Positions 7,351 through 15,503 of a DNA stretch of 64,000 nucleotides are shown here, piece by piece. Made by a program: the position numbers and the translations under genes. Origin of the DNA: Lachnospiraceae bacterium oral taxon 500 (GTDB taxonomy: Bacteria; Bacillota; Clostridia; Lachnospirales; Vallitaleaceae). The stretch spans positions 1,553,001 to 1,617,000 of the forward strand of contig CP027241.1 of NCBI GenBank assembly GCA_002999035.1, in the 5' to 3' direction. Under the pieces are notes generated by a model. The model was not told where the DNA came from. It searched no databases and saw nothing but the letters and a program-made list of their open reading frames with translations. The first letter of the stretch is position 1; every line of letters starts with the position of its first letter.

Positions 7351-7506
7351 CGTTCAAACACCATTAAAATAAGCATTTTAAAGAAACGGCAAAATTATTC
7401 AAATCTTAAAAAACCGTTCAAATCTATCCAAATTCCCAAGAATTCTCACGGAAATTCCCAAAAAGCAGGATAAGAAAATAAAAAACCGTTCAAAACCCAT
7501 TCAAAT
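7351..7506. repeat. Three 20-bp CGTTCAAA sites, candidate transposase-binding sites
   Basis: CGTTCAAACACCATTAAAAT (7351-7370), CGTTCAAATCTATCCAAATT (7415-7434) and CGTTCAAAACCCATTCAAAT (7487-7506) are in the same orientation, 64 and 72 bp apart. A fourth relative, CGTTTAAATGGTATTAAAAT, lies near the right end at 40748-40767. Three short GCGTTCAAA copies are clustered at 16651-16680. Binding by the MuA-type transposase is inferred. Confidence 0.5.
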
Positions 7507-7662
7507 AGGTATTTTACAACTTTACTAAGTTTACCAAAAGCCAAAAATTACTGCGGACACTGCGGACATTTTTTAAGCAACTGCGGACATCGTGGCCGTC
7601 AGGCTATTTTAGCGGGATTGCTGGCAATATGTTCAAAAATTGAAAGGACAACTTTCTTTCCT

Positions 7663-8394
7663 TTATGATTTAAAAAAATTAGGCTTTAAAGAATCAATGA
7701 TGCGACCTAAACATCTACTATTTTCATTCAAAGGAATATTATCAAATTCAGGGTTTAAAGAGATCAATTCATTTTTTCCTAATTTTTTCACAAAAACTTC
7801 ATCATCAACGCAGAAAATTCCAATTTCGCCAAGGTCTACGGAGCTGGAAGATTGAACCAATAGGATATCATTATTAGAAAATTTAGGTTCCATACTTGAA
7901 CCGGAAACCCTTACAGCATAATCAACCTTTTTGTATTCGATAATATCAGGTATAGATAAAGTATCGGCAGCAGAATCATCAAAAAGCAACTGACCAGTAC
8001 CGGCACTTACAGCATTTAAATAATATTCGACATCTCTGGTTTCTTCTTTGATAATTTCGGATTTTGAGGCTTGTTTAACAAATAGATCAAGCAGTGTTTG
8101 AACAGCTTCTTTGTTTTCAGCAGAAATCATTTTATAATCAGAAAGAATTTTTAATTCTTCTAAATTATAGGAAGCGGAATATTTTCCGCTGGCCAACCAA
8201 TCGAGAGAAAGATTTAAATAATTTGCAATCAAAATAATCTTATCGACGGATGGAGATTTTAATCTACCTTTTTTCCAGTCAGTAAGAAAACTCGTATTGA
8301 TCTTTAAAGCAGTTAAAAGTTCTTTTTCTGTAATTCCTTTGTTTTTTAGGGTTTCGAGAATACGTTCTAAAATTAAATCATTTTGATAATCCAC
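7663..8394 (-). CDS. Phage repressor, XRE HTH plus LexA-like S24 peptidase
   Basis: A 243-residue CI/LexA-type repressor. Residues 5-65 form an HTH (ITEKELLTALKINTSFLTDW). The C-terminal half is an S24 autoprotease, with the nucleophile in SGSSMEPKFSNND and the general-base Lys in EVFVKKLG. It would keep the prophage silent and cleave itself after DNA damage. I chose GTG 8394 because AGGAGG lies five bases before it and a longer frame would overlap the early promoter. It is divergent from the early genes, with a palindromic operator between. Confidence 0.88.
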   Translation of the reverse strand: MDYQNDLILERILETLKNKGITEKELLTALKINTSFLTDWKKGRLKSPSVDKIILIANYLNLSLDWLASGKYSASYNLEELKILSDYKMISAENKEAVQTLLDLFVKQASKSEIIKEETRDVEYYLNAVSAGTGQLLFDDSAADTLSIPDIIEYKKVDYAVRVSGSSMEPKFSNNDILLVQSSSSVDLGEIGIFCVDDEVFVKKLGKNELISLNPEFDNIPLNENSRCLGRIIDSLKPNFFKS

Positions 8395-8431
8395 ACAGAC
8401 CTCCTGAAATAAGAAATATCTAACTATTCTA

Positions 8432-8460
8432 TTGACAAATACGAAAAATCGTATTATTAT
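8432..8460 (+). promoter_or_regulatory. Early rightward promoter with embedded operator
   Basis: TTGACA (8432-8437) and TATTAT (8455-8460) are 17 bases apart. The spacer contains ATACGA-AAAA-TCGTAT (8439-8454), a perfect 6-bp palindrome that looks like the repressor or Cro operator. A partial relative, AAGAAAAATCGTAATATA, lies at 11443-11460 before the MuB-type gene. Confidence 0.7.
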
Positions 8461-8548
8461 ATATATGCGGCAATAAATATTCCCAATAAAAGAAAAGAAA
8501 TGTTTTTTATAGTATATCATAAAATTCAATATTGGAAAGGAAAAATAT

Positions 8549-8758
8549 ATGAAAAATAATAAAACAACATTTTATGGAAAAAAGGTAAAGCAAAGGCTGA
8601 TTGAATTAGATATGACGCAAAGGGAATTGGCGCAAAAAGTGAAAATGAATGAGAATTACATTACTCAAATCTTAACTGGAAGAAAAGGTGGATACAAATA
8701 CCGCCAAAGAATCAATGAAATCTTATGGCCAGCCGAAGAACTGGAATCTGTAATTTAA
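8549..8758 (+). CDS. Cro/Ner-like HTH regulator
   Basis: A 69-residue XRE-type HTH protein (KQRLIELDMTQRELAQKVKM then NENYITQILTGRK). It is the first rightward gene after the early promoter and operator, preceded by GGAAAGG. Position and size match Mu Ner or lambda Cro, which shut down repressor and early transcription. It shares the intergenic control region with the divergent repressor. Confidence 0.75.
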   Translation: MKNNKTTFYGKKVKQRLIELDMTQRELAQKVKMNENYITQILTGRKGGYKYRQRINEILWPAEELESVI

Positions 8759-8777
8759 GAAGGAGAATGGGAAAGAA

Positions 8778-8987
8778 ATGAAAAAAGAAGAAATACTAAA
8801 AGAAATTAAAGAATTAAAAGAAATAAAAGAAATGTTGGAGATGGATGTGGAAGAATGGGCGAAGATTTACGGGGAAAAATTCGGTCACAAAATAGAAGAA
8901 AAGGATGTTTACCCGTACCGAACGGGGGTTGCAATATCAACTTTAAACTATATTTTAGAAAAACACTCTATAAGAGGTAGCAAATGA
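8778..8987 (+). CDS. Small coiled-coil early phage protein, unknown
   Basis: A 69-residue protein with a lysine/glutamate-rich coiled N-terminus (KEEILKEIKELKEIKEMLEM) and a hydrophilic tail. GAAGGAG precedes ATG 8778. Its stop overlaps the next start by 4 bases. No family is recognised; an early regulatory or transposition-accessory role is possible only by position. Confidence 0.6.
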   Translation: MKKEEILKEIKELKEIKEMLEMDVEEWAKIYGEKFGHKIEEKDVYPYRTGVAISTLNYILEKHSIRGSK

Positions 8988-9445
8988 ACGAAATCGTTGA
9001 AAGTTTAAATGACATTAAACAGCTTTTAAATGATATTAAAACACTTTTAGAAGAACAAAGACCGACTACCAAAAAAGAGTCAGCTGTAAAAAAGGGAGCA
9101 CTGGATGCGCTCTTTCGGGCGTATACAGAAGATGAAACGCTTTTGCAAAGTTTGTTTGACTTTGCGGATATGAGAAAAAAAGCACGTTCTCCGCTCACGG
9201 TTCGGGCGGCAGAAATGCAGCTGCGAAAGCTTGATGAGATAGCTAAGACAACAAAGGATAAGATTGTGTTAGTTGAGCAAAGCACAATGAATGGCTGGAA
9301 AAGCATTTATCCTCTGTCAGAAAAGTTTAAGTCAGCCGGAACGGTCAAACAAACAACGTTTAATAACTATCAGCAACGAGAAGAAGATTATGCTGAAATA
9401 GAACGCAAGATTATGGAACAAAGAATTAAAAGAAGGGAGGTGTGA
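8984..9445 (+). CDS. Early phage protein with replisome-organizer-like C-terminal motif
   Basis: A 153-residue protein. The N-terminus is a coiled coil (NDIKQLLNDIKTLLEEQ). Residues about 70-110 (TVRAAEMQLRKLDEIA and VEQSTMNGWKSIYPL) resemble the C-terminal motif found at the end of phage DnaD-like replication proteins. It sits just before the transposase. DNA binding or recruitment of the replication machinery is an inference. Confidence 0.5.
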   Translation: MNEIVESLNDIKQLLNDIKTLLEEQRPTTKKESAVKKGALDALFRAYTEDETLLQSLFDFADMRKKARSPLTVRAAEMQLRKLDEIAKTTKDKIVLVEQSTMNGWKSIYPLSEKFKSAGTVKQTTFNNYQQREEDYAEIERKIMEQRIKRREV

Positions 9446-9448
9446 TGA

Positions 9449-11428
9449 TTGCTGACCGTAAAGGAAGTAGCAGAATTAATGGATTGCTCCGTAAGGACAG
9501 TAAGAAGAAAAATTGCAGAACATAGTCTTATAGCCATGGAGCAGAAAAATAAAAAAAATGGGCAAACCGAATATCTTATAAGATTAGAAGATCTGCCGGA
9601 GAACGTGCAAAGAAAATATTTAAAACAAGAAGAATTATTTTTACCGGAAGCAAAGGATTCTGCTCATTACGGCAAGGGGTTAAAGGAAGAAAAAAAGAGT
9701 TTTTCGGATTTTAATGAAAGGGAGCGAGAAGAAATCCGGGAATGGATTGAAATCTTAAAGCAATGGCAGACCGAACGGGCACTATATCACAACAAAACCG
9801 AAGCAGATAAAAATATTATTGCAGCCATTAATGCGGAACTCTTTCGTAGAGGGAGTAACCTTACGGTCAGCAGTAGCGTGCTGTATCGAAAATTTTTCTT
9901 TTACCGCAACGGTGATTATGAAGGGCTACTGGATAAGCGGGGTGGTTGGAACAAAGGAAATTCTTCGATGCCGGCTGAAGTATGGGATGCGTTTTTGTTT
10001 TACTATCTCGATGAAAGACAACCGGCACTGGCGAAGGTCTACAAGGACACATTTCAATGGACAAAAGAGTTTTATCCGCATTTTTTGGAAGTTATGCCCA
10101 GCGAGCGTACCTTTCGCCGGAAGTTAGAAAAAGAAGTGCCGTTAGCAGTCCAGACTTATTTGCGCCAAGGCGCGAAAGCACTGGACGACGAGTGCCTGCC
10201 CTATATTGAACGAGCCTATGACGAATTGCAGGTCAATGATGTCTGGGTAACCGATAACCACACACTGGATATTATCAGTACTTATGATAATGGGAAAAAA
10301 GACAATCATCGCATGTATTTAACGGCCTTTTGGGATGCGAAGTCCGGGATTTTAACCGGCTGGAATATTACCAATGATCCCAGCATTAACTCCACGCTTT
10401 TTGCCCTGCGGCATGGGATTAAGCGCTGCGGTGTACCGAAAGTAATCTACGCCGACAACGGTAGCGAGTTTATGAGTTATGACTTTGGCGGCCGGGGAAA
10501 ACGGAGTCAAAAACCGGAGAATGAAATCGAATACGCTCTTACCATTCTTGGCCGGATGGGGATTGAAATTCGGACGGCAAAGGTCAAAAATGCCAGAGCA
10601 AAACCGGTAGAGCGATTTTTTCTTAGTTTTAAAGAGCATATCAGCAAATTATTTTCCACTTACACTGGCGGCAACATTACCGAGCGACCGGAGAGCCTGA
10701 AAAGCCAGCTCAAAAAAGGGAATATTCCAACGGATTCCAAACTTCGGGATGACTTGGCGCTTTTAATCGAAAAAGAAAATTGCGAGCCTTATGGCGGCGC
10801 AGAAAAGCGGAAATATCAAGGCATGACCAAAATAGAGGTATTTAATGAGGGGTTAAAACACATAAAGCAAGTATTAATGACAGAGGATGACCTTGACCTT
10901 TTTCTGCTTCGCGGGAAAAAGCAGAAAGTTGGCAGAAAAGGGGTATTCGTGGAGATTGCAAAAGAAAAAATCTATTTTATGGCAGCGGATTCTTGGCTGC
11001 ACTTTGGCAGAGAAGTTCTTGTCCGGTATGATCCGACGGATTTATCCAGCGTTCGCATTTACGACATGGAAGACAGATATATGGCGACATGGGAAGTGGA
11101 ACGAACGTTGCTCTTAAACTTCCTTGAAAGCGACACGGATAGACTGGCCGAAGCAAACGAAAAGTTAGCAAGTGTTAGAAAATCAGTGAAACAGTATGCC
11201 AAAGATATGTTTGCGAATATGCGGTCAGATACCAAGATTGATATTTTGGATCTGCAAATCCGAAAAGCGCACCGATTGACCGAGGGAACGCTGATCGAGC
11301 AAAGTAATCTGGTAGAAGTAAGGCGCTTTGAAGAAAAGCAGCTTTGTCAGGCAACGGGAACAGAAGCGGCGGTCGTCATTGATATTGACCGGATGAACCG
11401 GAACGGAGAAAGGAGAAAAGGCAGATAA
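9449..11428 (+). CDS. MuA-like DDE transposase
   Basis: A 659-residue transposase. The N-terminus is a MerR/excisionase-like HTH (LTVKEVAELMDCSVRTVRRK). The middle is a retroviral-integrase-like catalytic core with DDE candidates in VWVTDNHTLDII (Asp), VIYADNGSEF (Asp) and KPVERFFLSFKEHI (Glu), followed by a Mu-type C-terminal domain. The start is TTG 9449, eight bases after GGGAGG. It is the same length as Mu MuA (663 residues) and is followed by a MuB-type ATPase. It would integrate the phage and replicate it by transposition. Confidence 0.93.
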   Translation: MLTVKEVAELMDCSVRTVRRKIAEHSLIAMEQKNKKNGQTEYLIRLEDLPENVQRKYLKQEELFLPEAKDSAHYGKGLKEEKKSFSDFNEREREEIREWIEILKQWQTERALYHNKTEADKNIIAAINAELFRRGSNLTVSSSVLYRKFFFYRNGDYEGLLDKRGGWNKGNSSMPAEVWDAFLFYYLDERQPALAKVYKDTFQWTKEFYPHFLEVMPSERTFRRKLEKEVPLAVQTYLRQGAKALDDECLPYIERAYDELQVNDVWVTDNHTLDIISTYDNGKKDNHRMYLTAFWDAKSGILTGWNITNDPSINSTLFALRHGIKRCGVPKVIYADNGSEFMSYDFGGRGKRSQKPENEIEYALTILGRMGIEIRTAKVKNARAKPVERFFLSFKEHISKLFSTYTGGNITERPESLKSQLKKGNIPTDSKLRDDLALLIEKENCEPYGGAEKRKYQGMTKIEVFNEGLKHIKQVLMTEDDLDLFLLRGKKQKVGRKGVFVEIAKEKIYFMAADSWLHFGREVLVRYDPTDLSSVRIYDMEDRYMATWEVERTLLLNFLESDTDRLAEANEKLASVRKSVKQYAKDMFANMRSDTKIDILDLQIRKAHRLTEGTLIEQSNLVEVRRFEEKQLCQATGTEAAVVIDIDRMNRNGERRKGR

Positions 11429-11501
11429 GAATCCGTTTTTACAAGAAAAATCGTAATATAGCCTTATGCTGTTGATTGCATAACAAAGATAGGAGGTCAT
11501 T

Positions 11502-12416
11502 ATGGAAAGAGAACAAAAAGAACATCTATTAAAAGAGTTTGATAAGCTGGCTCAAAAAGTAGGAAGTCAAGCCAAAGCATGTAGACTGGTCGGCATTTCT
11601 CCCAGCATCATGACGCCGCTAAGGAAAGGTGAGTACGGCGGGGCGGAAGAAAAGCAGTATGAGATTTTGGCGAATTACTTTCAGATCAAGGAAGAAGCCA
11701 AGGCCGGACGGCAGGCGGAAACCTATGTGCCAACTTCCATTTCCGAAAGCGTTTATGCCTATATTCGGAATGCTCAGATTAAAGGCGGGCTCTTAGCCAT
11801 TTCGGGGGCAGCCGGAATCGGAAAGACCAGAGCCATCCGCAAGTATGCGGCAGAAAGCCAAGGGACTTGCCTTTGGATTACCGCTAATCCCTGTTTAAAT
11901 ACCGTTAAACCAATATTAAAAAAGCTTTGTAAGGAGCTCAATATTGCCAATGTACGAACCAATGATGATATGTACATGGCAATTTTGGAAAAGCTTCGGG
12001 ATGGCATGGTACTTGTATTTGACGAAGCCCAGCATTTGTCCCTCAAGGTGATTGAAACGCTCCGCGGGTTTTCGGACTATTTTCTTGATAGAAACATGAC
12101 ACTTGGAATCGTGTTTGTGGGCAACAGCACAACGATAACAAGGTTCGGCGGCAGGCAAGATGCGGTGTTTGAACAAATCGCCAACCGAACCATTCAAAAG
12201 CCGGTTTTCCAAACTTCAGATATTCGCAAGAAAGACATTCAAATGCTTTACCCGGAGCTGACAGATGAAAAATCCATTGACTTTATGCTAAAAATTGCCC
12301 AGAGCCGGGAAGCCATCCGGGGAGCGAATAACTTGTTTAGCAATGCATACGACAATGAGAACATCAGCTATGAGGGCTTAGTGAGCATGGCCAAGCATAT
12401 GCATATGATGATTTAG
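11502..12416 (+). CDS. MuB-like AAA+ ATPase, target-DNA activator
   Basis: A 304-residue protein with an N-terminal HTH-like region (CRLVGISPSIMTPLRKGEYG) and an AAA+ core: Walker A GAAGIGKTRAI (about residues 100-110) and Walker B MVLVFDEAQHL. MuB-type proteins bind DNA, choose the transposition target and stimulate MuA. The 73-bp gap before it holds an operator-like sequence and AGGAGG. Length and position match MuB (312 residues). Confidence 0.9.
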   Translation: MEREQKEHLLKEFDKLAQKVGSQAKACRLVGISPSIMTPLRKGEYGGAEEKQYEILANYFQIKEEAKAGRQAETYVPTSISESVYAYIRNAQIKGGLLAISGAAGIGKTRAIRKYAAESQGTCLWITANPCLNTVKPILKKLCKELNIANVRTNDDMYMAILEKLRDGMVLVFDEAQHLSLKVIETLRGFSDYFLDRNMTLGIVFVGNSTTITRFGGRQDAVFEQIANRTIQKPVFQTSDIRKKDIQMLYPELTDEKSIDFMLKIAQSREAIRGANNLFSNAYDNENISYEGLVSMAKHMHMMI

Positions 12417-12427
12417 GAGGGTGTGAA

Positions 12428-12643
12428 ATGAACTTTATATATGGAAAGAATTGTACATTAGGCTATGAAGATGAATATGGAAATCATCAGGAACAAGAAC
12501 TAAAAAATGGGGAAAAGTATAAGATAACATTAGAGGCCGAAGCGGAATATGTTGAGTTTAAGGGTGATGATTTGATTTTTGAAGTAGCAGGAATAGAGGT
12601 CAGCATACCGATGACGCAAATTACTAAAATAGAGGAAAAATAG
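12428..12643 (+). CDS. Small early phage protein, unknown
   Basis: A 71-residue, mostly beta-predicted acidic protein (LEAEAEYVEFKGDDLIFEVA). GGAGG precedes its ATG by a normal distance, and the spacing to both neighbours is tight (11 and 7 bases). No motif identifies a function. Confidence 0.6.
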   Translation: MNFIYGKNCTLGYEDEYGNHQEQELKNGEKYKITLEAEAEYVEFKGDDLIFEVAGIEVSIPMTQITKIEEK

Positions 12644-12650
12644 GAGATAG

Positions 12651-12998
12651 ATGACAATGGATAGGGGAATGGTAAAGTTTGTATTTACAACGTTTTTAGG
12701 ACTATTGTTGGCGCAATACGGATCAGAACTGGCATACCGGCAACGGGGATATCATGCGGTAGGTGGAGAAATCTTTATTCTGCCGGCCGTTTACTTGGCG
12801 CTTTATGGGATACCGGCGGCAGCGCGGAGCATAGGAGAGCTTTTGCTTGCGATAGAAAGAGAGGAAAAAGATGAAGCTAAACCGGAAGAAGTATCAGGAA
12901 ATCAAAAAAATGGATCATGCCCAGATGGATCGGTATTTAGAGAGTGTGCGGGCAGAGGGCGAGAGAAAAGCAAGAGCCGCCTATCAAGAAGCGCTTGA
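12651..12998 (+). CDS. Small membrane protein of the early region
   Basis: A 115-residue frame with two hydrophobic segments (residues 8-24, VFTTFLGLLLA, and about 41-56, IFILPAVYLALYGIPAA). The last 43 residues overlap the next gene in another frame and look low-complexity. ATG 12651 or 12657 could start it. A normal protein might end near the overlap, so the long tail may reflect a lost stop. A holin-like or superinfection role is possible but unsupported. Confidence 0.5.
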   Translation: MTMDRGMVKFVFTTFLGLLLAQYGSELAYRQRGYHAVGGEIFILPAVYLALYGIPAAARSIGELLLAIEREEKDEAKPEEVSGNQKNGSCPDGSVFRECAGRGREKSKSRLSRSA

Positions 12999-13089
12999 GG
13001 GCGTACCGGGAATCGGGCAGATTCGGCGTGAGGGAGTCATTCAAAAAGCAGAGCAGATTTTAAAAGGAGAAGAAAAAAATGATGAATGA
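12871..13089 (+). CDS. Small charged early phage protein
   Basis: A 72-residue helical, Lys/Glu/Arg-rich protein with GVPGIGQIRREGVIQKAEQI near the end. It has a good ribosome site (AGAGAGGAAAAAG before ATG). It overlaps the upstream membrane protein frame by 128 bases and the AbrB-like gene by 11. Function unknown. Confidence 0.55.
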   Translation: MKLNRKKYQEIKKMDHAQMDRYLESVRAEGERKARAAYQEALEGVPGIGQIRREGVIQKAEQILKGEEKNDE

Positions 13090-13342
13090 AAAGAAAATCA
13101 GTAAAACGGGAAGCATCACAATTCCCGGTCACCTTAGGCGAGAACTGGGGCTTACCGCAGGGGAAAAGGTAAAAATTGAGAAGGACGAAGCAGGAAATTT
13201 TTTCATTCAGCGAATAGAAGGAAGTTGTATTTTTTGCGGTACAAATGAAGATTTAACAAAAGTAAGGGGAAAATTCATTTGTGCCGGATGTGCGGAAGAA
13301 GTGATCAAGACAAAAGAGAAAGGAGAGAACCATGAAAAATAG
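13079..13342 (+). CDS. AbrB/SpoVT-type DNA-binding protein with zinc ribbon
   Basis: An 87-residue protein. Residues 5-45 form a SpoVT-AbrB swapped-hairpin domain (ISKTGSITIPGHLRRELGL). Residues 51-75 carry two CxxC pairs (CIFCG and CAGC), a zinc-ribbon-like module. This pairing suggests a transition-state-like regulator acting on phage or host promoters. ATG 13079 or the adjacent 13082 can start it. It overlaps genes on both sides, so it is operonic. Confidence 0.7.
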   Translation: MMNEKKISKTGSITIPGHLRRELGLTAGEKVKIEKDEAGNFFIQRIEGSCIFCGTNEDLTKVRGKFICAGCAEEVIKTKEKGENHEK

Positions 13343-13955
13343 AAAAGAACTTGTAGAAGAAGCCATTCGGCTGGATAAGGAAATTAAGGAGAGGACAGCC
13401 AAGTTAAATGAGGTAAAGGCGCACCTTCAGGCCGAAGGGCTTCGGGAGATGGAAAATAAAAATCTCCGTTTTTTCCAAATCTTTAGCGAAAGTGGAAGCT
13501 GCGAAATCGGGTATAAGCAAAAATTAGAGATTGATAATTACAGCCGGTTAGTGGGTGTCCTTGGCTCTATCGTCACGGAAAAAGTTACAAAGAAAGAAGA
13601 AGTCAAGTATGATCCGGATAAAAAGTTTAAAGATGCACTGATTGTCCTTTATTTAGGGGATTATGAAGATTGTGACTTAGAAAAACTTCTGCTTTCGGAT
13701 TTGGGAGTTTCTGACGACAAGCAAAGGAAAATGCTGCTCAAAAAGCTAAAAGGCGAGTATGCAGCCGATAGCCGCCTTTTAAAAAGCGCAGGCGTTACTG
13801 CCCCGGCAGAAGAAGAACTGGACGCCATTCGGCGGCAGCGCAATTATGAACTGGTAACCAGGTTTTTTGATATCGAAAAAGTGGACAAAGAGGAACTGAA
13901 AAAAGCGATTTTTGTCGAGGATAGCTTATCACTGGGACTGACTTATGAAAAGTAG
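13332..13955 (+). CDS. Early phage protein with N-terminal coiled coil, unknown
   Basis: A 207-residue hydrophilic protein. The first 60 residues are helical (RLDKEIKERTAKLNEVKAHL). The position between MuB and the Gp16-like gene is where Mu carries gam and other small early genes, but I see no Gam signature. GAAAGGAGAG precedes ATG 13332. It overlaps the zinc-ribbon gene by 11 bases. Confidence 0.55.
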   Translation: MKNRKELVEEAIRLDKEIKERTAKLNEVKAHLQAEGLREMENKNLRFFQIFSESGSCEIGYKQKLEIDNYSRLVGVLGSIVTEKVTKKEEVKYDPDKKFKDALIVLYLGDYEDCDLEKLLLSDLGVSDDKQRKMLLKKLKGEYAADSRLLKSAGVTAPAEEELDAIRRQRNYELVTRFFDIEKVDKEELKKAIFVEDSLSLGLTYEK

Positions 13956-13964
13956 GGAATAATC

Positions 13965-14423
13965 ATGGGAGCAATCACAAAAGAACAAATCGGCAAACTC
14001 TATGGCATGGCGGCTCGGGCAGGGCTTCTTGAGTCGGGAAATAAGGAAGATAATTTTCATCAAATCGTTTCCGGGCTTACCGGGAAAGATTCTGTAAAAA
14101 AACTGACAGAGGCCGAATATAAAAAAGTCCGGGGGCGGCTTTTGCAGGAGGTGGAAAATAAGAATGCATCTGGTCGGATGAGCAGCGGGCAGATAAAAAA
14201 GGCGTGGAGTTTGATGTATCAGATTATGGAGCATTCCCCAAGCGAGGAAGGGAAAACAGCTGGCGAGAGGATGTGCGGGGCAATGAAAAAGATTTTAAGC
14301 ATGGATGCTGATGTAAAAAATCCGTTTTCGTGGGTATCCGCAGAGCAAGGGAACAAGTTAATTGAAATGTTAAAGCGATATTTGCAGGCGGCAAAGAAGA
14401 AACAAATACTGGAAACAAAATAA
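13965..14423 (+). CDS. Gp16-like regulatory protein (DUF1018 family)
   Basis: A 152-residue protein with the fold pattern of the Mu Gp16/DUF1018 family: an N-terminal TKEQIGKLYGMAARAGL, a middle helical segment and MSSGQIKKAWSLMYQIME. In Mu-like phages this gene lies just upstream of the Mor activator, as here. A regulatory role is the usual annotation; the biochemical function is not established. Confidence 0.7.
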   Translation: MGAITKEQIGKLYGMAARAGLLESGNKEDNFHQIVSGLTGKDSVKKLTEAEYKKVRGRLLQEVENKNASGRMSSGQIKKAWSLMYQIMEHSPSEEGKTAGERMCGAMKKILSMDADVKNPFSWVSAEQGNKLIEMLKRYLQAAKKKQILETK

Positions 14424-14439
14424 GAGGGAGGAGCTTGGC

Positions 14440-14733
14440 GTGCTGGATGAGCTGAAGATGGAAGATATTGCCGATGAGCAGCAAAAAGCCTTGGCAGAGC
14501 TGATTGGCATTGAAAACTACAAAAAGCTTGTAGAAGTCTACGGCGGCAGCAGCATATACGTCTACAAGCGAGATAGTTTTTTACGAACGTTAAGGGATAA
14601 AAAAATCAGAGAGGAATTTCGAGGCGATTATAAAGTGTTGGCGCAAAAATACAATTTAACGGAAGTAGCAATCCGAAAAATCGTAGATGAAAAGAACAGT
14701 CCCCTTCAAGGACAGATTGCCTTTGATTTTTAA
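14440..14733 (+). CDS. Mor-type transcription activator
   Basis: A 97-residue protein of the Mor family, the middle-operon activators of Mu-like phages. It has ELIGIENYKKLVEVYGGSSIYV, a beta-strand/turn segment that contacts the minor groove, followed by an HTH (KVLAQKYNLTEVAIRKIV) near the C-terminus. The start is GTG 14440 with GGGAGG upstream. It sits immediately before a strong dyad and the first late genes, as expected for the switch from early to later transcription. Confidence 0.85.
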   Translation: MLDELKMEDIADEQQKALAELIGIENYKKLVEVYGGSSIYVYKRDSFLRTLRDKKIREEFRGDYKVLAQKYNLTEVAIRKIVDEKNSPLQGQIAFDF

Positions 14734-14772
14734 ACTCAATTTCTAAAGCGCTTTATTAGCGCAGTTTAGAGG

Positions 14773-14808
14773 AAAGCGTTATACTGATTGCAATGAGTAT
14801 AACGCTTT
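14773..14808. promoter_or_regulatory. 13-bp perfect dyad downstream of mor; activator site or terminator
   Basis: AAAGCGTTATACT (14773-14785) and AGTATAACGCTTT (14796-14808) are perfect inverted repeats with a 10-base loop. A second hairpin, CTAAAGCGC...GCGCAGTTTAG, lies just upstream (about 14751-14769). Only four T residues follow, so it is a weak terminator. It could be the dyad bound by the Mor-like protein upstream of the late operon. Confidence 0.5.
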
Positions 14809-14836
14809 TAAAATTCTAGGAGAAAGGAAAAAAGAA

Positions 14837-15169
14837 ATGTTTGACGAAGCCACCATGCAGATCATTAAAGCAATTGCCGTTATGATCCCGGCTGTTGCCG
14901 CCATTGTTGGCGCGGTCGTCTCCTGGGTTTTTAACCGGACGATGAACCGCTTTGACGAAATGGAAAAACGGGTCAGCCAGCTGGAAAAGAACTGCAATGA
15001 GGAAGATATTAAAAATCTTCTCTTAAAAACTGAAAAACTGCAGGAAGAACTCAATGAGGTGCGCGTCAACTATATTCATAAACAAGATTTTATCCGGGAG
15101 ATGGCTAAGATTGATAATAAAGTAGAAAAAATCTTGGATATCATCACGGAAATGGAAAGGAGAAGATGA
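14837..15169 (+). CDS. Membrane-anchored coiled-coil phage protein (Mu gp25/DUF2730-like position)
   Basis: A 110-residue protein. One membrane segment (residues 9-30, IKAIAVMIPAVAAIVGAVVSW) is followed by a coiled coil of Glu/Lys-rich heptads. It is the first gene of the late operon, before two small genes and the DUF3486 gene, the order of Mu gp25-gp27. GGAGAAAGG precedes the ATG. The function is unknown in the family. Confidence 0.65.
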   Translation: MFDEATMQIIKAIAVMIPAVAAIVGAVVSWVFNRTMNRFDEMEKRVSQLEKNCNEEDIKNLLLKTEKLQEELNEVRVNYIHKQDFIREMAKIDNKVEKILDIITEMERRR

Positions 15170-15501
15170 TGGACTTTGAGCAGGAAATCAGGCGTAAGCT
15201 GGAAGCGGAAAGCTTTGCCCGCAATAATGGCCGAATTATCCGAGTAGTCAATATCCTGGCGGGAGAATGGGTGGAACTGGAAGTGGTTCGGACAGCACTG
15301 GAGAATGACATGGCAGGATATGACTTTGACAAAAGCATGATTTTTTTAATCAAAAGCGGATATTTAGAATTAAGAAAGAAGCGAAGCAGAGAAAAGGCGA
15401 GCTGGGAAGATCGGCGCAGACAAGACTTAGAAGTTGCGCTTAGCGGTCAGGGAATGAAGCTGGCGGCGTATCGCATTACCGATGAAGCCGTAGAGGTGTA
15501 G
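15166..15501 (+). CDS. Small late phage protein (Mu gp26-like position)
   Basis: A 111-residue basic protein with ARNNGRIIRVVNILAGEWVE and a winged-helix-like C-terminal part. It overlaps the upstream stop by four bases and lies 2 bases before the DUF3486 gene. It matches by size and place the small Mu-like proteins in this slot. No activity can be assigned. Confidence 0.6.
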   Translation: MMDFEQEIRRKLEAESFARNNGRIIRVVNILAGEWVELEVVRTALENDMAGYDFDKSMIFLIKSGYLELRKKRSREKASWEDRRRQDLEVALSGQGMKLAAYRITDEAVEV

Positions 15502-15503
15502 TT

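Larger units (their letters stand above)
7180..7662. other. Prophage left-end non-coding region with repeated motifs
   Basis: No convincing gene lies here. The segment is AT-rich and holds a leftward terminator (7261-7297), three copies of a 20-bp motif CGTTCAAA-n5-YMAAWT (7351-7370, 7415-7434, 7487-7506) and three CTGCGGACA repeats (7551, 7560, 7581). Arrays of spaced repeats beside the terminus are what the transposase-binding attL region of a Mu-like phage would look like. Confidence 0.5.

Noticed and set aside
7551-7589. Three CTGCGGACA repeats as a short CRISPR or replication iterons
   Set aside because: Three 9-mers with unequal spacing next to the phage end are too few; they are noted only as part of the left-end region.
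7640-7855. Plus-strand frame at the left of the phage
   Set aside because: It is the antisense of the repressor C-terminus with no coding signature.
8395-8529. N-terminal extension of the repressor to ATG 8529
   Set aside because: It would translate the early promoter and operator; GTG 8394 has AGGAGG at the right distance.
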